Source of the DNA: Paenibacillus sp. SYP-B3998
GTDB lineage: Bacteria > Bacillota > Bacilli > Paenibacillales > NBRC-103111
DNA length: 64,000 nt
NCBI RefSeq assembly: GCF_010820665.1
Contig: NZ_JAAIKC010000001.1
Span: 1,240,001 to 1,304,000, forward strand
Direction: 5' to 3'
Shown: positions 26,618 through 36,422 of the stretch, piece after piece
How the letters are laid out: the number at the start of each line of letters is the position of its first letter
How positions within the stretch are numbered: the stretch's first letter is position 1
The notes under the pieces: generated by a model
The model's database searches: none
What the model was told of the DNA's origin: nothing
Seen by the model: only the letters and a program-made list of their open reading frames with translations
Program-made: the position numbers and the translations under genes

Positions 26618-26875
26618 ATGCAGGAAAAACCGTATTTTTGTCCCAATTGTCGCTCGAATCGAATCAAGTTCAGCGTTATTACTAGTTATGCACAATCATT
26701 CCTGAAAGACGCTCTTTCCGGTGGCATTATGGAGTTTAAAGAACCCGATCCTATAGCAGAAGCAGAGCCAACGATCCAATGTTTGGTCTGCAATTTTATA
26801 GGTAATGAATTACGCTTCATTAAGCAAGCTGAGCGCGAGCCGCGAATTAACACGGTAACCACAAGCATTTATTAG
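26618..26875 (+). CDS. Small zinc-ribbon protein of unknown function
   Basis: An 85-residue protein with two CxxC pairs, CPNC near the N-terminus and CLVC about 45 residues later, as in a zinc ribbon. Between them lies an Ala/Gly-poor segment, SFLKDALSGGIMEFKEPDPIAE. I do not recognise a named family. The ATG at 26618 is preferred (AGAGGTGA five bases upstream); ATG 26615 is possible. It is divergent from comM and is closed by a strong terminator, so it is a single-gene unit. A metal-binding protein that touches RNA or DNA is a guess only. Confidence 0.75.
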   Translation: MQEKPYFCPNCRSNRIKFSVITSYAQSFLKDALSGGIMEFKEPDPIAEAEPTIQCLVCNFIGNELRFIKQAEREPRINTVTTSIY

Positions 26876-26888
26876 GATGATTTCGTGG

Positions 26889-26929
26889 GACGTATTTTTC
26901 AATTAATGAAAAATACGTCTTTCTTTTTG
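26889..26929 (+). terminator. Rho-independent terminator after the zinc-ribbon gene
   Basis: A perfect 12-base-pair stem (GACGTATTTTTC with GAAAAATACGTC) has a seven-base loop and is followed by TTTCTTTTT. From here to the sucC start (27161) I see only a possible TACAAT -10 box at 27020 and no other recognisable element. Confidence 0.88.
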
Positions 26930-27160
26930 CATCGGAAGTGATAGCTAAAGTTTTTCAGCGTGAAAGGAAACTTCTAACGGATTAACGAAAAAAATAAGGA
27001 AACTGTCGAAAATTAGTGATACAATGGTTAGGGCTTGTGAAGAAGTGTGATACTAATTCCGGCAACAAGATTTATTTCGTGCACAGTGAAATTAGGGAAT
27101 TACACTTTTCCCCTGTATAGCACGTTTAGAAAGTCCATACTGATAGGAGGATTTTAGGAA

Positions 27161-28321
27161 ATGAATATCCATGAGTACCAAGGCAAAGAAGTCCTGAGAC
27201 AGTACGGAGTCAGCGTTCCTAAAGGCAAAGTTGCTTTTACTGTTGACGAAGCCGTTGAAGCGGCAAAAGAACTCGGAACATCTGTCGTCGTTGTAAAGGC
27301 GCAAATTCATGCCGGAGGTCGCGGTAAAGCAGGCGGCGTCAAGGTAGCCAAAAACCTCGATGAAGTTCGTACATATGCTACTGAAATTCTTGGAAAAGTG
27401 CTTGTTACACACCAAACAGGACCTGAGGGTAAAGAAGTAAAACGCCTTCTAATCGAAGAAGGTTGTGACATTAAAAAAGAATATTATGTAGGTGCTGTTG
27501 TTGACCGCGCTACAGGTAGCGTTGTGTTGATGGCTTCTGAAGAAGGCGGTACTGAAATTGAAGAAGTAGCCGAGCATTCTCCAGAGAAAATTTTCAAAGA
27601 AGTTGTGGATCCAGCAATCGGTCTTCAAGCTTTCCAAGCGCGTAGACTTGCTTATTCCATTAACATTCCTAATGAACTTGTAAACAAAGCGGTTAAATTT
27701 ATGCTCGCTCTTTATAAAGCATTTGTAGAAAAAGATTGTTCTATCGCAGAAATTAATCCACTTGTTGTTACGGGTTCAGGAGACGTTATGGCGCTGGATG
27801 CAAAACTTAATTTTGACTCCAATGCATTGTTCCGTCATAAGGACATTGTTGAGCTTCGTGACCTCGAAGAGGAAGATGCGAAAGAAATTCAAGCTTCTAA
27901 ATATGACCTTAGCTACATTGCTTTAGATGGGAATATCGGTTGTATGGTTAACGGTGCAGGACTTGCAATGGCCACTATGGACATTATCAAGCACTACGGC
28001 GGAGACCCTGCTAACTTCCTTGACGTAGGGGGCGGTGCTACGAAGGAGAAAGTAACTGAAGCTTTTAAAATCATCCTTTCCGATGATCAAGTTAAGGGTA
28101 TTTTTGTTAACATTTTTGGTGGTATTATGCGTTGTGATGTTATCGCTGATGGCGTTGTGGCGGCAGCTAGAGAGCTTGGACTTTCTCGTCCGCTCGTTGT
28201 TCGTCTTGAAGGTACGAATGTTGAACTAGGTAAAAAAATTCTTAATGAATCCGGTTTAAACATCGTTGCAGCTGATTCCATGGCTGATGGCGCTCAAAAA
28301 ATCGTTGCACTTGTGAAATAA
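27161..28321 (+). CDS. sucC: Succinyl-CoA synthetase, beta subunit
   Basis: A 386-residue ATP-grasp subunit of the TCA-cycle enzyme that makes ATP or GTP from succinyl-CoA. [53 protein letters not shown] and the phosphate loop [10 protein letters not shown] are all canonical. AGGAGGA precedes the ATG. It is paired with sucD 49 bases downstream. In B. subtilis sucCD is also found between the ylqH and dprA genes, so the synteny is retained. Confidence 0.97.
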   Translation: MNIHEYQGKEVLRQYGVSVPKGKVAFTVDEAVEAAKELGTSVVVVKAQIHAGGRGKAGGVKVAKNLDEVRTYATEILGKVLVTHQTGPEGKEVKRLLIEEGCDIKKEYYVGAVVDRATGSVVLMASEEGGTEIEEVAEHSPEKIFKEVVDPAIGLQAFQARRLAYSINIPNELVNKAVKFMLALYKAFVEKDCSIAEINPLVVTGSGDVMALDAKLNFDSNALFRHKDIVELRDLEEEDAKEIQASKYDLSYIALDGNIGCMVNGAGLAMATMDIIKHYGGDPANFLDVGGGATKEKVTEAFKIILSDDQVKGIFVNIFGGIMRCDVIADGVVAAARELGLSRPLVVRLEGTNVELGKKILNESGLNIVAADSMADGAQKIVALVK

Positions 28322-28370
28322 TTAAAACCCGAGTGGTTTCAAATAATATAGGGGATGTGAACAAAAGATC

Positions 28371-29303
28371 ATGAGTATTTTGGTCAATAAACATACAAAA
28401 GTCATTACTCAAGGGATTACCGGCGCTACGGGGTTGTTTCATACCAAAGGCGGCCTTGACTACGGCACACAAATGGTTGGTGGCGTTACCCCAGGTAAAG
28501 GCGGAACAAAAGTAGATATTACATTGGAAAATGGTGAAGTTGTTCAGCTTCCAGTTTTCAACACTGTAATCGATGCGAAAAACGCAACTGGTGCGACAGC
28601 ATCTGTTATTTATGTACCCCCTGCATTTGCAGCAGAATCGATCATTGAAGCGGTAGACGCAGATCTTGATCTCGTAATCTGTATTACAGAAGGTATTCCT
28701 GTTCTTGACATGGTTAACGTTAAACGTTACATGGAAGGCAAAAGAACTGTTCTGATCGGACCTAACTGCCCAGGCGTGATTACGCCAGGCGAGTGCAAAA
28801 TTGGTATTATGCCAGGCTATATTCATACGCCAGGTCACGTTGGCGTTGTTTCCCGTTCTGGCACACTGACGTATGAGGCTGTTCATCAATTGACAACGCG
28901 TGGAATTGGACAATCTTCTGCTGTTGGTATCGGTGGGGATCCTGTCAAAGGGTCTGAGTTTATCGATATTCTTAGCCGTTTTAATGACGATCCAGATACT
29001 TACGCTGTGATTATGATTGGTGAAATCGGCGGAACCGCTGAGGAAGAAGCAGCTGAGTGGGTTCAAGCGAACATGACGAAACCAGTAGTTGGCTTCATCG
29101 GTGGTAAAACTGCACCTCCAGGAAAACGTATGGGCCACGCGGGCGCTATTATTTCCGGTGGTAAAGGTACTGCGGCTGAGAAAGTTGCTACTATGGAAAG
29201 ATGCGGAATCAGAGTGGCAGCAACGCCATCTGAGATGGGCTCTACGCTTGTTAGCGTGTTAGAAGAAAAAGGCTTGCTTGAAAAAGTAATTACAAAAAAA
29301 TAG
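28371..29303 (+). CDS. sucD: Succinyl-CoA synthetase, alpha subunit
   Basis: A 310-residue CoA-binding subunit. The N-terminal CoA site is seen in [13 protein letters not shown], and the active-site histidine that is phosphorylated is in [21 protein letters not shown] and [20 protein letters not shown] are typical. It forms the enzyme with SucC. A terminator closes the sucCD unit. Confidence 0.97.
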   Translation: MSILVNKHTKVITQGITGATGLFHTKGGLDYGTQMVGGVTPGKGGTKVDITLENGEVVQLPVFNTVIDAKNATGATASVIYVPPAFAAESIIEAVDADLDLVICITEGIPVLDMVNVKRYMEGKRTVLIGPNCPGVITPGECKIGIMPGYIHTPGHVGVVSRSGTLTYEAVHQLTTRGIGQSSAVGIGGDPVKGSEFIDILSRFNDDPDTYAVIMIGEIGGTAEEEAAEWVQANMTKPVVGFIGGKTAPPGKRMGHAGAIISGGKGTAAEKVATMERCGIRVAATPSEMGSTLVSVLEEKGLLEKVITKK

Positions 29304-29324
29304 TTACTTCTAACGAAGGTAAGC

Positions 29325-29370
29325 AACCTTCCATTTCCCCTTAAATAGGGATTTGGGAGGTTTTTTGTTT
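29325..29370 (+). terminator. Rho-independent terminator after sucD
   Basis: AACCTTCCA pairs with TGGGAGGTT (one G-U pair), with a further CCCC/GGG inner stem and a short AT-rich loop. The hairpin is followed by TTTTTTGTTTTTT. Confidence 0.8.
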
Positions 29371-29417
29371 TTTGGGCTTGAACATATTTGTCAAGAGGGT
29401 AAGGAGTGTATATACTT

Positions 29418-30509
29418 ATGAATAATCGTTTTATTATATTTGGTCTCCATGAGCTTGAAGGCGTTGGTTGGAAAACGATTCTTCAACTCCTCAGCCGCTT
29501 TCCTGAACCTCAAGCGCTTTTTCATCTTTCAGCAGATGACCTAATCTCCAAAGGGATCAGAGCTTCGATTGCTGAACAGATCACCAAAAAATTGACTCCT
29601 TCCTTTATTGAGCAAAGGCTTCATTTATATATGAAGCAATCCATTCAAATTCTCACTATCCTAGACGAAGATTACCCTCTTATTCTAAAAGAAATTGCGC
29701 AACCTCCTTGGATTTTATATGTGAAAGGAGATAAAACATATCTGAATCAAAGACTTTTGGGGATGGTTGGAACAAGAACCCCAACGCTTTATGGTAAAAA
29801 AATCGCCGAAGAGCTGGCTTTTGCGCTATCGCAAGCTGGATTCGGGATTGTAAGTGGCTTAGCCAGGGGTATTGATAGTAGGGCTCATATTGGGGCATTG
29901 CAAGGAAAGGCTAAAACTGTGGCTGTTCTAGGATGTGCTATTAATCAGGTATATCCGCGAGAAAATGCCCAATTATTCCGTAACATTGAACAAGAGGGGG
30001 TTATTATTTCTGAGTACCCGATAGGGACGGGAATGCGCCCAGGGATGTTTCCTCAACGCAATCGGATCATAGCGGGGCTCTGTCTTGGAGTAACAGTGGT
30101 GGAAGCAGCTGAGGATAGTGGTTCTATGATTACCGTGGACTTCGCACTTGACGAGTCGCGTGATGTTTTCGCTGTTCCGGGGCCCATTCATTCTCACCAA
30201 AGCAGTGGTGTACATAAGCTGCTCAAGGAAGGCGCGAAGTTAGTCACCAGTGTTGAAGATATTGTGGAAGACTATTCTCATATGCTGAGTTCAACTGAAC
30301 GGAGCGCTTTACTGAAGCCTATACAGGTTATTGAGTTAACAGAAGATGAACGAAAAATCGTAGAAATTATGTCGTATGAGCCTATGAATATTGATGTCTT
30401 ATTAGAAAGCACACAATTTACGTTTGGACATTTGCATGCAGTTCTGTTATCTTTACTATTGAAAAAGGCGATTAAGCAGCTTCCAGGATCTACATACATA
30501 TTAGCATAG
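29418..30509 (+). CDS. dprA: DNA processing protein DprA
   Basis: A 363-residue protein that loads RecA onto incoming single-stranded DNA during natural transformation. It has an N-terminal helix-hairpin-helix/SAM-like region (about 1-80), a Rossmann DNA-binding domain with [24 protein letters not shown] and PQRNRIIAG, and a C-terminal winged-helix DML1 domain (about 300-363). ATG 29418 is used, with AAGGAG upstream; GTG 29406 overlaps that site. It sits between sucD and topA as in B. subtilis. Together with comM nearby it suggests the host can be naturally competent, though the uptake genes are outside the window. Confidence 0.95.
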   Translation: MNNRFIIFGLHELEGVGWKTILQLLSRFPEPQALFHLSADDLISKGIRASIAEQITKKLTPSFIEQRLHLYMKQSIQILTILDEDYPLILKEIAQPPWILYVKGDKTYLNQRLLGMVGTRTPTLYGKKIAEELAFALSQAGFGIVSGLARGIDSRAHIGALQGKAKTVAVLGCAINQVYPRENAQLFRNIEQEGVIISEYPIGTGMRPGMFPQRNRIIAGLCLGVTVVEAAEDSGSMITVDFALDESRDVFAVPGPIHSHQSSGVHKLLKEGAKLVTSVEDIVEDYSHMLSSTERSALLKPIQVIELTEDERKIVEIMSYEPMNIDVLLESTQFTFGHLHAVLLSLLLKKAIKQLPGSTYILA

Positions 30510-30579
30510 GCTATTCAAGGAGCTTCTCTTCTCGCCATTAGACTTTACCTTGAAACCAAGAGGGGAGGAAGGACGATCC

Positions 30580-32682
30580 ATGGCAGATTGTTTAGTCATT
30601 GTTGAGTCACCTGCAAAAGCCAAGACCATCGGTAAATATTTAGGCAGTAAATACATTGTAAAAGCCTCGATGGGTCATATTCGAGACCTTCCGAAGAGCC
30701 AAATTGGCGTAGAAGTAGATAATAACTTTGAGCCTAAATACATAACAATACGTGGCAAAGGCTCTATCCTTAAAGAATTGAAAGATGCGAGTAAAAAAGT
30801 AAAAAAAATATACCTAGCAGCTGACCCGGATCGCGAAGGGGAAGCGATTGCATGGCATTTGGCGCACTATTTAGCTGTTGGCGCCGACGAAGCTTGTCGC
30901 GTTGTTTTTAATGAGATCACGAAAGAGGCAGTTAAGGACGCTTTCAAAACACCTCGTATTATTAATCAAGATCTTGTTAATGCACAGCAAGCTAGACGGA
31001 TACTCGATCGTCTTGTTGGTTATAAAATTAGTCCTTTGCTTTGGAAGAAAGTGAAGAAGGGGCTGTCTGCAGGCCGCGTGCAATCAGTTGCCGTTAAGCT
31101 CATTTATGATCGCGAGAATGAAATCAAGGCGTTTGAACCGGAAGAGTATTGGTCCATTACGGCTGTTCTGGATGCTGGTAAGACTACATTTGAAGCAAAG
31201 TACCATAGTATCAATGGTGAAAAAAGAGAGTTGCACTCGGAAGAGGATGTCAACGAAATACTAGCTGCAATGGGTAGTGAAGCATTTACAGTTAAAGAAG
31301 TAAAAGAGAAAGAACGTCAACGTAATCCTTCCCCGCCTTTTATTACGAGTTCCTTGCAGCAGGAAGCGGCGAGAAAACTGAATTTCCGGGCGTCGAAGAC
31401 GATGTCTGTGGCGCAGCAGTTATATGAGGGTATCGACTTGGGTAAGGAAGGTACCGTAGGTTTAATTACTTATATGCGTACTGACTCTACACGCATTTCA
31501 CCTGTTGCTCAAGGAGAAGCCAAGGAGTTTATTGAGGGGAAGTACGGCGCTGCTTTTTATCCAGAAACGCCACGGCTTTACACCAAAAAAAATGCAAATG
31601 CGCAAGATGCGCATGAGGGTATTAGACCTACATCCGTACTTCGCGAGCCTGATCAGATGAAGGAATTCCTGAGTAAGGATCAATATCGGCTGTACAAGCT
31701 CGTTTGGGAACGTTTTGTAGCGAGTCAGATGGCGTCAGCTATTCTAGACACGATGACTATCGATTTGGCTGCTGGTGTGACCGTATTCCGTGCATCTGGT
31801 TCTAAAATGAAATTCGCAGGCTTCATGAAAGTGTACGTTGAAAGTAATGATGACGGGACGACAGAAGAAGACAAACTATTACCACCGCTTTCGCAGGGAG
31901 ATTCACTTCCGAAGCAAAGTGTAGATCCGAAGCAACACTTCACTCAACCTCCTCCAAGGTACACAGAAGCTCGTTTAGTGCGGGCACTAGAGGAAATGGG
32001 TATCGGACGACCAAGTACGTATGCACCAACGCTAGAGACGATTCAAAAGCGTGGGTATGTTGCCATTGATGAGAAGAAGTTCGTTCCGACGGAGCTCGGC
32101 GAACTAGTGATTCAATTGATGGAGGAATTTTTCCCAGAAATTCTTAACGTCGAGTTTACGGCTCATATGGAAGAAGAGTTGGATTTTGTTGAAGAGGGAA
32201 AAGAAGATTGGGTGAGGGTACTGGATTCCTTTTATACTTCATTCGAGAAGCGGCTTGAATTCGCCGAAGAAGAAATGAAGGAAATTGAGATTCAGGATGA
32301 GGTGTCCGATGAGATTTGTGAGAAATGCGGCAAACATCTCGTTTATAAAATGGGGCGCTTCGGTAAGTTTCTTGCATGCTCAGGGTTCCCAGATTGCCGA
32401 AATACAAAACCAATTGTTAAAGATATTGGTGTGACATGCCCAACCTGTAAAAAAGGCAAAATTGTCGAACGCAGAAGCAAGAAAGGCCGTATATTTTTTG
32501 GATGCGACCAGTATCCAGAATGCGACTTTGTTTCGTGGGATAAGCCAGTTAGCAAACCTTGTCCTTCTTGCGGCTCACTATTGATTGAGAAAAGAAGCAA
32601 GAATGGCGTAAACATTCAATGCGTTCAATGTGATTTCAAGGAAGAATTGAATGATGATAATCAAGATGAAGTGAAAGATTAG
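30580..32682 (+). CDS. topA: DNA topoisomerase I
   Basis: A 700-residue type IA topoisomerase that relaxes negative supercoils. It has a Toprim domain ([15 protein letters not shown] and [13 protein letters not shown]), the active-site tyrosine in [10 protein letters not shown] (about residue 300), and three C-terminal zinc-ribbon repeats: CEKC...CSGFPDC, CPTC...CDQYPEC and CPSC...CVQC. ATG 30580 follows GGGGAGGAAGG; the longer frame from 30550 runs through that site. The dprA-topA-trmFO order is the usual one in Bacilli. Fourteen bases separate it from trmFO. Confidence 0.97.
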   Translation: MADCLVIVESPAKAKTIGKYLGSKYIVKASMGHIRDLPKSQIGVEVDNNFEPKYITIRGKGSILKELKDASKKVKKIYLAADPDREGEAIAWHLAHYLAVGADEACRVVFNEITKEAVKDAFKTPRIINQDLVNAQQARRILDRLVGYKISPLLWKKVKKGLSAGRVQSVAVKLIYDRENEIKAFEPEEYWSITAVLDAGKTTFEAKYHSINGEKRELHSEEDVNEILAAMGSEAFTVKEVKEKERQRNPSPPFITSSLQQEAARKLNFRASKTMSVAQQLYEGIDLGKEGTVGLITYMRTDSTRISPVAQGEAKEFIEGKYGAAFYPETPRLYTKKNANAQDAHEGIRPTSVLREPDQMKEFLSKDQYRLYKLVWERFVASQMASAILDTMTIDLAAGVTVFRASGSKMKFAGFMKVYVESNDDGTTEEDKLLPPLSQGDSLPKQSVDPKQHFTQPPPRYTEARLVRALEEMGIGRPSTYAPTLETIQKRGYVAIDEKKFVPTELGELVIQLMEEFFPEILNVEFTAHMEEELDFVEEGKEDWVRVLDSFYTSFEKRLEFAEEEMKEIEIQDEVSDEICEKCGKHLVYKMGRFGKFLACSGFPDCRNTKPIVKDIGVTCPTCKKGKIVERRSKKGRIFFGCDQYPECDFVSWDKPVSKPCPSCGSLLIEKRSKNGVNIQCVQCDFKEELNDDNQDEVKD

Positions 32683-32695
32683 AGGTGTCCCGATT

Positions 32696-34018
32696 TTGCC
32701 AGAATATCCAAGAGTAACTGTCATCGGAGCAGGATTGGCAGGCAGCGAAGCCGCATGGCAAATCGCCCGTCAAGGCGTGCCTGTTACGTTATATGAAATG
32801 CGTCCAGTACGTAAAACGCCAGCACACATTACAGATCAATTCGCTGAGCTAGTGTGCAGCAACTCACTTCGTTCTAATGGTCTAACGAACGCTGTGGGGG
32901 TATTGAAAGAAGAGATGAGACGGTTGGATTCGCTCATCCTTTCTTGCGCTGATCAACATGCTGTACCTGCAGGAGGCGCTTTAGCTGTTGACCGTGATGG
33001 TTTTTCCCAAGGTGTTACATCGACGCTGCGCAATCACCCTCTCATCGAGGTTCGTAATGAAGAGATACAAACGCTACCTGAGGGGATCACGGTGGTTGCC
33101 TCTGGACCATTGACTTCGCCGGCATTATCTGGTGAGCTTAAAACGTTGATGGGCGAAGAATATCTGTACTTTTATGATGCAGCCGCTCCAATTGTTGAAA
33201 AAGACTCGATCGATATGAATAAAGTATATCTTGCATCTCGTTATGATAAAGGAGAAGCTGCATATCTGAATTGTCCGATGACGGAAGAGGAATTCAACGT
33301 ATTTTATGATGCCTTGATTACCGCTGAGGTTGCGGAACTAAAGGATTTTGAGAAGGAAATATATTTCGAGGGCTGTATGCCTCTTGAAATAATGGCTAAG
33401 CGCGGTAGACAAACTGTGTTATTTGGCCCAATGAAGCCTGTAGGATTAATTAACCCTCACACAGGAAAGATGCCTCACGCGGTTGTACAACTTCGTCAAG
33501 ATAATGCCGCAGGAACTTTATACAACCTCGTTGGGTTTCAAACTCACTTGAAGTGGGGCGAGCAAAAACGCGTGCTGTCACTCATTCCGGGACTAGAAAA
33601 TGCAGAGTTCGTACGTTACGGCGTTATGCATCGGAACACGTTTATAAATTCGCCAAGATTACTTGAACCTACTTATCAGTTTAAGCAACGAGAAAATCTA
33701 TTCTTCGCCGGTCAAATGACGGGTGTCGAAGGGTATGTGGAATCAGCAGCTTCAGGACTTATAGCGGGAATAAATGCAGGTCGTTTGGCCAAAGGCGAAT
33801 CCTGCTTAGTGTTTCCACATGAAACGACATTAGGCAGTATGGCTAATTACATTACAACGGCTGACTTCAAACATTTCCAACCAATGAACGCGAATTTTGG
33901 ACTACTTCCTCCGCTACCACAACGTATCCGTAACAAAAAGGAAAAGTATGAAATATTGGCTAATCGTGCACTTGAGAGTATTCAGAATTTTTCGCAAAAT
34001 GAGCACTCTTTAACTTGA
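32696..34018 (+). CDS. trmFO: Folate-dependent tRNA U54 methyltransferase TrmFO
   Basis: A 440-residue flavoenzyme (formerly Gid) that makes ribothymidine at position 54 of tRNA from methylenetetrahydrofolate and NAD(P)H. It has an FAD-binding [16 protein letters not shown] motif, [22 protein letters not shown] and [15 protein letters not shown]. It uses a TTG start (32696) with AGAGGTG eight bases upstream. In B. subtilis the next gene is xerC (codV); here it is missing and hslV follows after a 213-base gap. Confidence 0.96.
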   Translation: MPEYPRVTVIGAGLAGSEAAWQIARQGVPVTLYEMRPVRKTPAHITDQFAELVCSNSLRSNGLTNAVGVLKEEMRRLDSLILSCADQHAVPAGGALAVDRDGFSQGVTSTLRNHPLIEVRNEEIQTLPEGITVVASGPLTSPALSGELKTLMGEEYLYFYDAAAPIVEKDSIDMNKVYLASRYDKGEAAYLNCPMTEEEFNVFYDALITAEVAELKDFEKEIYFEGCMPLEIMAKRGRQTVLFGPMKPVGLINPHTGKMPHAVVQLRQDNAAGTLYNLVGFQTHLKWGEQKRVLSLIPGLENAEFVRYGVMHRNTFINSPRLLEPTYQFKQRENLFFAGQMTGVEGYVESAASGLIAGINAGRLAKGESCLVFPHETTLGSMANYITTADFKHFQPMNANFGLLPPLPQRIRNKKEKYEILANRALESIQNFSQNEHSLT

Positions 34019-34044
34019 TAGTCAAGCTCTCCCTGTGTTACTAT
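34015..34044 (+). promoter_or_regulatory. Possible sigma-A promoter of hslVU
   Basis: TTGATA (34015-34020, overlapping the trmFO stop) and TACTAT (34039-34044) are 18 bases apart. This would give a leader of about 180 bases that includes the palindrome at 34112-34156. Confidence 0.5.
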
Positions 34045-34111
34045 AGTTATGTTTTGTAGCATAATAATGGATGCAAATAAGGCTGATCTTAGTTCAAATG
34101 CCCAATATCGT

Positions 34112-34156
34112 ACCTCTAGACGCGGTCGTTCTTTTTCGAAAGACCTCGCTAGAGGT
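34112..34156. repeat. Imperfect 45-base palindrome in the hslV leader
   Basis: ACCTCTAG (34112-34119) and CTAGAGGT (34149-34156) are a perfect outer eight-base-pair arm. Inside, CG pairs with CG and GGTC with GACC around a T-rich loop, with a bulged A. It has no strong T-tract after it, so it is unlikely to be a simple terminator. Confidence 0.65.
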
Positions 34157-34231
34157 TTATCTCGTTTATAAGACTGAATCTTCATACGTAATTGAATGAC
34201 CATGACTATGATTCCATAAGAGGTGAAATCG

Positions 34232-34786
34232 ATGGATCCGAAGAATGCATCCTTTCATGCGACAACGATTTTTGCGATTCGGCATCAGGGTAAGGGCGCT
34301 ATTGCAGGAGATGGACAAGTAACATTTGGCAACAGCATGATTATGAAGGGGAGCGCCAAAAAAGTACGGCGTTTATATAGAGGGAAAGTGGTTGCTGGGT
34401 TTGCTGGTTCCGTGGCTGATGCGATTACACTTTTCGAAAAATTCGAGGGCAAGCTAGAGGAGCACCATGGCAACCTTCAGCGTGCTGCAGTAGAATTGAC
34501 GAAGGACTGGCGGCAGGATCGTGTCTTGCGCAGACTTGAAGCCATGATGCTTGTAATGGATGCTTCCGGGCTCCTACTGCTCTCTGGAAATGGCGAAATT
34601 ATTGAACCGGATGATGGTATTTTGGCCATTGGATCGGGTGGCAGCTTTGCTCTGGCTGCTGGCCGAGCGCTCCATCGTCATGCGCCTGAGTTAAGCGCAA
34701 GAGAGATCGCTCATGCGGCGTTAACGACTGCAGCGGAGATTTGTGTGTTCACTAATCATAATATTATTGTCGAAGAAATTGAATAA
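34232..34786 (+). CDS. hslV: ATP-dependent protease subunit HslV (ClpQ)
   Basis: A 184-residue proteasome-like peptidase that forms dodecamers capped by HslU. The catalytic core begins at [12 protein letters not shown] and [22 protein letters not shown] and [16 protein letters not shown] follow. ATG 34232 has AAGAGGTGA upstream. The N-terminus reads [10 protein letters not shown] before the TT, where B. subtilis CodW reads MSSFHA and uses an exposed serine. Four extra residues mean the reactive end here must be made by processing, to Ser or to Thr. The separation from hslU by about 200 bases is unusual. Confidence 0.95.
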   Translation: MDPKNASFHATTIFAIRHQGKGAIAGDGQVTFGNSMIMKGSAKKVRRLYRGKVVAGFAGSVADAITLFEKFEGKLEEHHGNLQRAAVELTKDWRQDRVLRRLEAMMLVMDASGLLLLSGNGEIIEPDDGILAIGSGGSFALAAGRALHRHAPELSAREIAHAALTTAAEICVFTNHNIIVEEIE

Positions 34787-34855
34787 CTATTATGTGTAAT
34801 GTGGGGAAGCATTTTCTCTTTGGTTGTGTAATAAGCTTTGCTAAGGCAAGAGCTG

Positions 34856-34926
34856 AGTTACGGTTACTAGCTTTTCCGCTTGAAAGCTTAGTTTAAGCTT
34901 TCAAGTAGTTTTGCTGAAGCGTAACT
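34856..34926. repeat. Nested palindrome between hslV and hslU
   Basis: A perfect 12-base inverted repeat with a three-base loop (CTTGAAAGCTTA at 34879-34890, TAAGCTTTCAAG at 34894-34905) sits inside an outer perfect seven-base pair (AGTTACG 34856-34862, CGTAACT 34920-34926). The gap from 34787 to 34983 holds this and the hslU ribosome site, and I see no other gene. A true terminator would need a longer T run than the GTAGTTTTGC that follows the inner stem. Confidence 0.75.
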
Positions 34927-34983
34927 AAGTCAATGTTTATGATGCCAGCTTTCCTCTGGAAAGCTCTTAGGAGGGTACTTTCA

Positions 34984-36384
34984 GTGAAAAACAGCTCCCT
35001 TACACCCAAACAAATTGTACAGGAATTGGATCGTTACATTGTGGGTCAGAAGAAAGCGAAAAAATCGGTCGCGATTGCTTTGCGTAATCGTTATCGGAGA
35101 AGCTTGCTGGATGAATCGATTCGCGATGAAATCGTACCAAAGAATATTCTTATGATCGGCCCAACTGGTGTAGGTAAAACAGAGATTGCACGACGATTAG
35201 CTAAGTTGGTTGGAGCGCCGTTTATTAAAGTAGAGGCAACGAAATTTACGGAAGTCGGCTACGTTGGACGCGATGTCGAGTCTATGGTACGCGATTTGGT
35301 TGAGACATCCATTCGCATGGTAAAAGCAGAGCGTACGGAGACCGTTAAAGATCGAGCTGAGCAGCTGGCGAATGAGCGATTAGTTAATTTACTTGCGCCA
35401 AGTCCCACCGTATCCAAGACTCAACGTAATCCGTTGGAGATGCTTTTTGGCAGCCAAAATCAATCTGATCCGGAAGAACATACGAATTCCGATCCTGCAC
35501 TTTCTGCCAAAAGGATCCTAATCGCGGAGCAACTAGCGGAGGGGAAGTTGGAACATGAAGTCGTAGAGATTGAAGTCGAAGATTCTTCGCCTTCAATGAT
35601 GGATATGCTTGCAGGTCAAGGAAACGAGCAAATGGGAATGAACATGCAAGAAATGTTTGGCAGTCTCATGCCCAAAAAAACCAAAAAGCGTAAATTAACA
35701 GTAACAGAAGCACGTAAAGTGTTGATTCAGGAAGAAGCACAGCGGTTGATTGATATGGATGAAGTGATTCAAGAATCGATTAATAGGGCTGAGCAGTCGG
35801 GCATTATATTTATTGATGAGATCGATAAAATCGCAAGCAGCCGCGGCAACGGCGGAGGGCCAGATGTGTCCCGAGAAGGTGTGCAGCGTGATATTTTGCC
35901 TATCGTTGAGGGGTCTACTGTGTTAACCAAGTACGGCTCGGTGAAGACGGATTATGTTCTATTTATAGGAGCTGGGGCGTTTCATATTGCGAAGCCTTCT
36001 GACTTGATTCCAGAGCTTCAAGGACGTTTTCCAATTCGTGTAGAGTTAAGTGATTTGACTTTAGAAGACTTCGTTTCTATTCTAAAAGAACCCAAAAATG
36101 CTTTGACTAAACAATACACGGCGCTCCTTCAAACAGAAGGTATAACTGTTGAGTTTTCTGATGAAGCTGTTAAGGAAATAGCCAGAATTGCTGTTGAAGT
36201 GAATCAAAATACAGAAAACATCGGTGCGAGACGTCTACATACGATTCTGGAGAAATTATTAGAAGACCTTTCCTTTGAAGCACCAGAAATCACACTGGAG
36301 CAATTCATCATTGATCCAGCGTATGTTCGTGAAAAATTAAGTGAAATTGTTCAAAATCGAGATCTTAGTCAGTATATATTGTAG
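34984..36384 (+). CDS. hslU: ATP-dependent protease ATPase subunit HslU (ClpY)
   Basis: A 466-residue AAA+ unfoldase that feeds HslV. Walker A is GPTGVGKTE, the pore motif GYVGRDVES follows KFTEVGYVG, Walker B is FIDEIDKI, and [12 protein letters not shown] and the sensor [13 protein letters not shown] are present. The inserted I domain spans about residues 110-240. It begins at GTG 34984, eight bases after AGGAGGG; the longer frame from 34933 runs through the intergenic palindrome and has no ribosome site. The C-terminus SQYIL is the tail that docks into HslV. codY follows 38 bases downstream. Confidence 0.96.
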   Translation: MKNSSLTPKQIVQELDRYIVGQKKAKKSVAIALRNRYRRSLLDESIRDEIVPKNILMIGPTGVGKTEIARRLAKLVGAPFIKVEATKFTEVGYVGRDVESMVRDLVETSIRMVKAERTETVKDRAEQLANERLVNLLAPSPTVSKTQRNPLEMLFGSQNQSDPEEHTNSDPALSAKRILIAEQLAEGKLEHEVVEIEVEDSSPSMMDMLAGQGNEQMGMNMQEMFGSLMPKKTKKRKLTVTEARKVLIQEEAQRLIDMDEVIQESINRAEQSGIIFIDEIDKIASSRGNGGGPDVSREGVQRDILPIVEGSTVLTKYGSVKTDYVLFIGAGAFHIAKPSDLIPELQGRFPIRVELSDLTLEDFVSILKEPKNALTKQYTALLQTEGITVEFSDEAVKEIARIAVEVNQNTENIGARRLHTILEKLLEDLSFEAPEITLEQFIIDPAYVREKLSEIVQNRDLSQYIL

Positions 36385-36422
36385 AGAAATATTGCAAGGT
36401 AACGTAAGTAGGAGGCAGTTAA

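Noticed and set aside
28242-29138. A 298-codon open frame on the minus strand across sucD and the end of sucC
   Set aside because: It lies wholly opposite highly conserved sucCD coding sequence, has no ribosome site, and its protein is Cys/Trp/Asn-rich without any known motif. It is a codon-usage shadow.
34049-34171. A 40-codon basic open frame (ends with RRGRSFSKDLARGLSRL) over the hslV leader palindrome
   Set aside because: No ribosome site precedes either ATG (34049 or 34067), and the frame runs through the inverted repeat, which is the simpler reason for its sequence. I do not see an Xer remnant in it.
34933-34983. N-terminal extension of hslU by 17 codons
   Set aside because: The ATG at 34933 follows the intergenic palindrome without a ribosome site, while GTG 34984 has AGGAGGG eight bases upstream and gives the family-typical start.
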